A DNA stretch of 64,000 bases from an uncultured Aquimarina sp. (GTDB taxonomy: Bacteria > Bacteroidota > Bacteroidia > Flavobacteriales > Flavobacteriaceae): positions 33,530 to 97,529 of the forward strand of contig CANMSL010000017.1 of the NCBI GenBank assembly GCA_947500505.1, given 5' to 3'. A program made the translations under genes and the position numbers. Below are positions 62,230-64,000 of this stretch, piece by piece. The notes under the pieces are model-generated. The model ran no database searches and was not told the origin of the DNA. It saw only the letters and a list, made by a program, of their open reading frames with translations. Position 1 is the first letter of the stretch; each line of letters starts with the position of its first letter.

Positions 62230-62625
62230 TTAAATATGTTCATCATTAAGTTGACTTCCTAATTTGTTTTCTTTTACAAGTTCCACATACTTTATTTTCA
62301 AGTCATTCATCTGACAAAATCCGTCCATTTTCAAATCGCATTTTTCCAAAATCCACTTTTTAACAGTTTCGATATCTCCTTCTGAAAATTCGTTTTCGTA
62401 CTCGTCCAGTTCATTCACTGTTTCAAACTCCAAAATATCATTAAAATATTCGTCTCCTTGGTCAAAACTTCGAACCAAAGTGGCTTTATAATTCGAGTCA
62501 TTTTTTTCAAGCTTTAACCAATCAAAAGTTCTACTCTCAAAGTATGTGTCAACTTTTACGAAACAGGCTAATTTCCTTTCTAATTTTAAATATAATTCAA
62601 TTTTTTTTTCAGGTATGACTTTCAT
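62230..62625 (-). CDS. Hypothetical protein, 131 aa, flanked by inverted repeats
   Basis: A cytosolic protein (MKVIPEKKIELYLKLERKLACFVKVDTYFESRTFDWLKLEK), acidic in its second half. No family is recognised; size and charge resemble immunity-type or phage-like small proteins, but this is not evidence. It is flanked by exact 10-bp inverted repeats TACGCACAAC: minus-strand copy at 62217-62226, plus-strand copy at 62639-62648. The unit thus looks like a discrete cassette. Confidence 0.6.
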   Translation of the reverse strand: MKVIPEKKIELYLKLERKLACFVKVDTYFESRTFDWLKLEKNDSNYKATLVRSFDQGDEYFNDILEFETVNELDEYENEFSEGDIETVKKWILEKCDLKMDGFCQMNDLKIKYVELVKENKLGSQLNDEHI

Positions 62626-62639
62626 ATTTTTGGCTAATT

Positions 62640-62712
62640 ACGCACAACGGTAAATATAACATACGTTGCTGACCAAAAGGGCAACTATGTTTTGACATAA
62701 TGTTGTAACCAG
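62640..62712. repeat. Structured junction between two array genes
   Basis: On the plus strand ACATAC-GTTGC (62659-62669) pairs with GCAAC-TATGT (62681-62690) except for one extra C, and outside it ACAAC (62644-62648) pairs with GTTGT (62702-62706). This gives an imperfect two-stem hairpin with an extrahelical base, the general architecture of integron attC sites. The core heptamers do not fit GTTRRRY/RYYYAAC, so it is not a canonical attC. Confidence 0.5.
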
Positions 62713-62718
62713 TTATTT

Positions 62719-63483
62719 TTAATTCAAATTTTGTTTAAACTCCTGAATTTCGGACATATAAATCTCGTTTAAAAATTCATTGTAAATGTCATCACGTTTG
62801 TACTGCATGTTGTTTTCCGCTTTCAAAATGTTCTCTTTTGCTTTTTCGATTTGTCCAAGTTTTTGGTAAGCTTTTGCCATTCCAAAGTAGGATTCCGGAA
62901 CGCTTTTAGTTTGTTTTAATGCTCGTTGAAATTGGGTAATTGCTTTTTTGTAATTCCCAAGTTCATATTCACAAAGTCCGAGATAAACGAAAGAGTGAAT
63001 GTCAGCCCAATCCTCTTTTTGGTTTTTAATGCTATGATTAAATAACTCAATAGCTTTTTGATATTGTTTTTTTCCGAAATAACATTCTCCACGTAAAAAG
63101 TCAATGTTTTCTCCCCAAGGTGCATCAACAAAATTTGGTGTTAGACTGTCAAGTTGATCAAAGTCAATTAGTGCTTTGTCGTAGTCTCGGATTTTCCTCA
63201 AACGTATCCAACCTCGATAGCCTAAATGTGATTTTGGGTCAAGTTCTACTGCTTTGTTTAAATATTTGAATCCATTTTCGAAATCTCCCTCCTTGTTAAG
63301 GCGAACAGAGTATTCCATATATTCATTGCTATTTTTGGATTCAAAATTTTCAATTCTACGAGAATTTTCTTTCGCAGTTTCAATCATTTCCTTTCCTTCG
63401 AAATGTCCATAAACTCCAATACAGATTATTAAAATCAATATTATGCCAATTACAATTCCCGCTATTTTAAAAAACTTCTTCAA
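62719..63483 (-). CDS. TPR protein with N-terminal membrane anchor, 254 aa
   Basis: One N-terminal membrane helix (about 5-26, IAGIVIGIILILIICIGVYGHF) and at least four TPR units (YSVRLNKEGDFENGFKYLNKAVELDPKSHLGYRGW; FLRGECYFGKKQYQKAIELFNHSI; VYLGLCEYELGNYKKAITQFQRAL; YFGMAKAYQKLGQIEKAKENIL). It begins 17 bp inside the preceding gene, so the two are translationally coupled. A scaffold role at the membrane is likely. Confidence 0.85.
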   Translation of the reverse strand: MKKFFKIAGIVIGIILILIICIGVYGHFEGKEMIETAKENSRRIENFESKNSNEYMEYSVRLNKEGDFENGFKYLNKAVELDPKSHLGYRGWIRLRKIRDYDKALIDFDQLDSLTPNFVDAPWGENIDFLRGECYFGKKQYQKAIELFNHSIKNQKEDWADIHSFVYLGLCEYELGNYKKAITQFQRALKQTKSVPESYFGMAKAYQKLGQIEKAKENILKAENNMQYKRDDIYNEFLNEIYMSEIQEFKQNLN

Positions 63484-63904
63484 TTCTACCGTCTTTTATT
63501 GTAAACTTTATTAAATAATAAGTTTTTGTTTCTGTATCGTTTTTCCATCCATTTAGATTACTTGATATTTTCTCAAGTTTATTAATAAGTTTCCCATTAT
63601 TAAATTCGATGGGTTCGTAATCTGTGTTAATTTGAAAATTCTCTTGATTACAAAAATTTCCATACTTATCTAAATGCAATCTTAATATTATAAAACCATT
63701 TTTTGGCTCAATATCAGTCTCTGACTTTTTAATTCCAGTAAATGCTTTTCGGATTGTAACATTCTCTCCTTCAATTCTTGTATTATGAGGTTTTCCAAAA
63801 ATCGTTGTAGTCCAATATGCAAAAGACTGTTCTTCGCAATCTGATTGTTTTCCAGAACAAGATATTATTAGTAATGTTGAAATGATCGCAAAAAGTTTTT
63901 TCAT
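63467..63904 (-). CDS. Lipoprotein of unknown function, 145 aa
   Basis: A lipoprotein signal (MKKLFAIISTLLIISCSGK, Cys16) followed by a compact alpha/beta domain with NGFIILRLHLDKYGNFCNQENFQI, like the TonB-C/energy-transducer-type domain of secreted Bacteroidota proteins. It overlaps the TPR gene by 17 bp, so both are probably one operon. Its start lies 21 bp behind the 3' end of the group II intron, which must separate it from its original promoter. Confidence 0.65.
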   Translation of the reverse strand: MKKLFAIISTLLIISCSGKQSDCEEQSFAYWTTTIFGKPHNTRIEGENVTIRKAFTGIKKSETDIEPKNGFIILRLHLDKYGNFCNQENFQINTDYEPIEFNNGKLINKLEKISSNLNGWKNDTETKTYYLIKFTIKDGRIEEVF

Positions 63905-63924
63905 AATTGGTTACAACGGTTCGT

Positions 63925-64000
63925 GTCGAGTAGACAAGGGGAGTTTCACCCCGAGCCTCTCACAGAACCGTACGTGATAGTCTCCCATCATACGGCTCTT
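63925..64000 (-). mobile_element. 3' end of a group II intron (domains V and VI)
   Basis: On the minus strand the 34-nt domain V (63998-63965) starts GAGCCGTATGATGG, has a GAGA tetraloop and ends CTATCACGTACGGTTC. It shows the AGC catalytic triad, a two-base bulge (CG) and a GNRA loop, the exact architecture of domain V. Domain VI follows (GGCTCGGGG / CTCCCC) with a candidate branch-point A seven bases from the end CTACTCGAC (63925). The intron-encoded reverse transcriptase would lie beyond the window. The intron has the same orientation as the genes. It ends just before ACGAACCGTTGTAACC, a junction of the array type. Confidence 0.85.

Noticed and set aside
62640..62712. Canonical integron attC site
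   Set aside because: The fold is attC-like, but no GTTRRRY/RYYYAAC pair is present and no integrase gene is in the window, so I list it only as a structured junction.

Overview
The window is bacterial chromosome from the Bacteroidota, almost certainly a marine member of the Flavobacteriaceae; an Aquimarina-like genus is my impression, not shown. The grounds are AT-rich DNA, Bacteroidota-type -7 boxes (TAnnTTTG) with hardly any Shine-Dalgarno motifs, many lipoproteins and an OMP_b-brl_3-type TonB receptor, and genes typical of the group (oligopeptidase B, LytTR systems, homologues of Bacteroides TraO/TraQ). I see no rRNA, tRNA or CRISPR array.

Bases 1-46,800 are a backbone with genes on both strands and many clear hairpin terminators. 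In order: a likely sulfonolipid locus (GNAT protein, alpha-oxoamine synthase, cysteate/cysteine synthase homologue); oligopeptidase B; YbaB; YegP; threonine aldolase with a zinc metalloprotease; prfB with its programmed +1 frameshift; ArsC; a TraQ-like/DUF5011/PKD lipoprotein with a TraO-like barrel; a TonB receptor; fumarase; two tandem genes for 28-residue peptides; a GH18 lipoprotein; a methionine gamma-lyase-like enzyme divergent from an Lrp regulator; an MFS exporter; LpxR; holA with an orphan HSDR_N nuclease-fold protein; a GT2 enzyme and an OmpA lipoprotein; an AraC regulator and TsaC; then a run of RNA helicase, membrane hydrolase, class B1 metallo-beta-lactamase homologue and ABC exporter, followed by a double-glycine-leader Cys-rich peptide; a CDGSH protein; an ExbB-like protein next to a LytS/LytTR pair; lpdA and several secreted proteins.

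From about 47,000 to the end the character changes. Single small genes (lipoproteins, TPR and HEAT proteins, GNAT, HTH/DUF2975, TetR, thioredoxin-like) lie almost all on the minus strand, separated by gaps rich in dyads. Several are pseudogenes: two carry a single in-frame TAG and one has two frameshifts. The region also holds two internally deleted IS1182-like remnants and one truncated IS110 remnant. A 26-bp element recurs 7-14 bp behind the stop codon of four of these genes, and the window ends in the 3' end (domains V and VI) of a group II intron lying against a related junction. The whole resembles a gene-cassette array, although no canonical integron site or integrase is visible.

Most novel to my eye: (1) the tandem 28-aa peptide genes, whose differences are largely synonymous; (2) the cassette-like array and its boundary element; (3) the TraO/TraQ-like pair outside a conjugative element; (4) the sulfonolipid gene grouping; (5) the Cys-rich leader peptide behind the ABC exporter.
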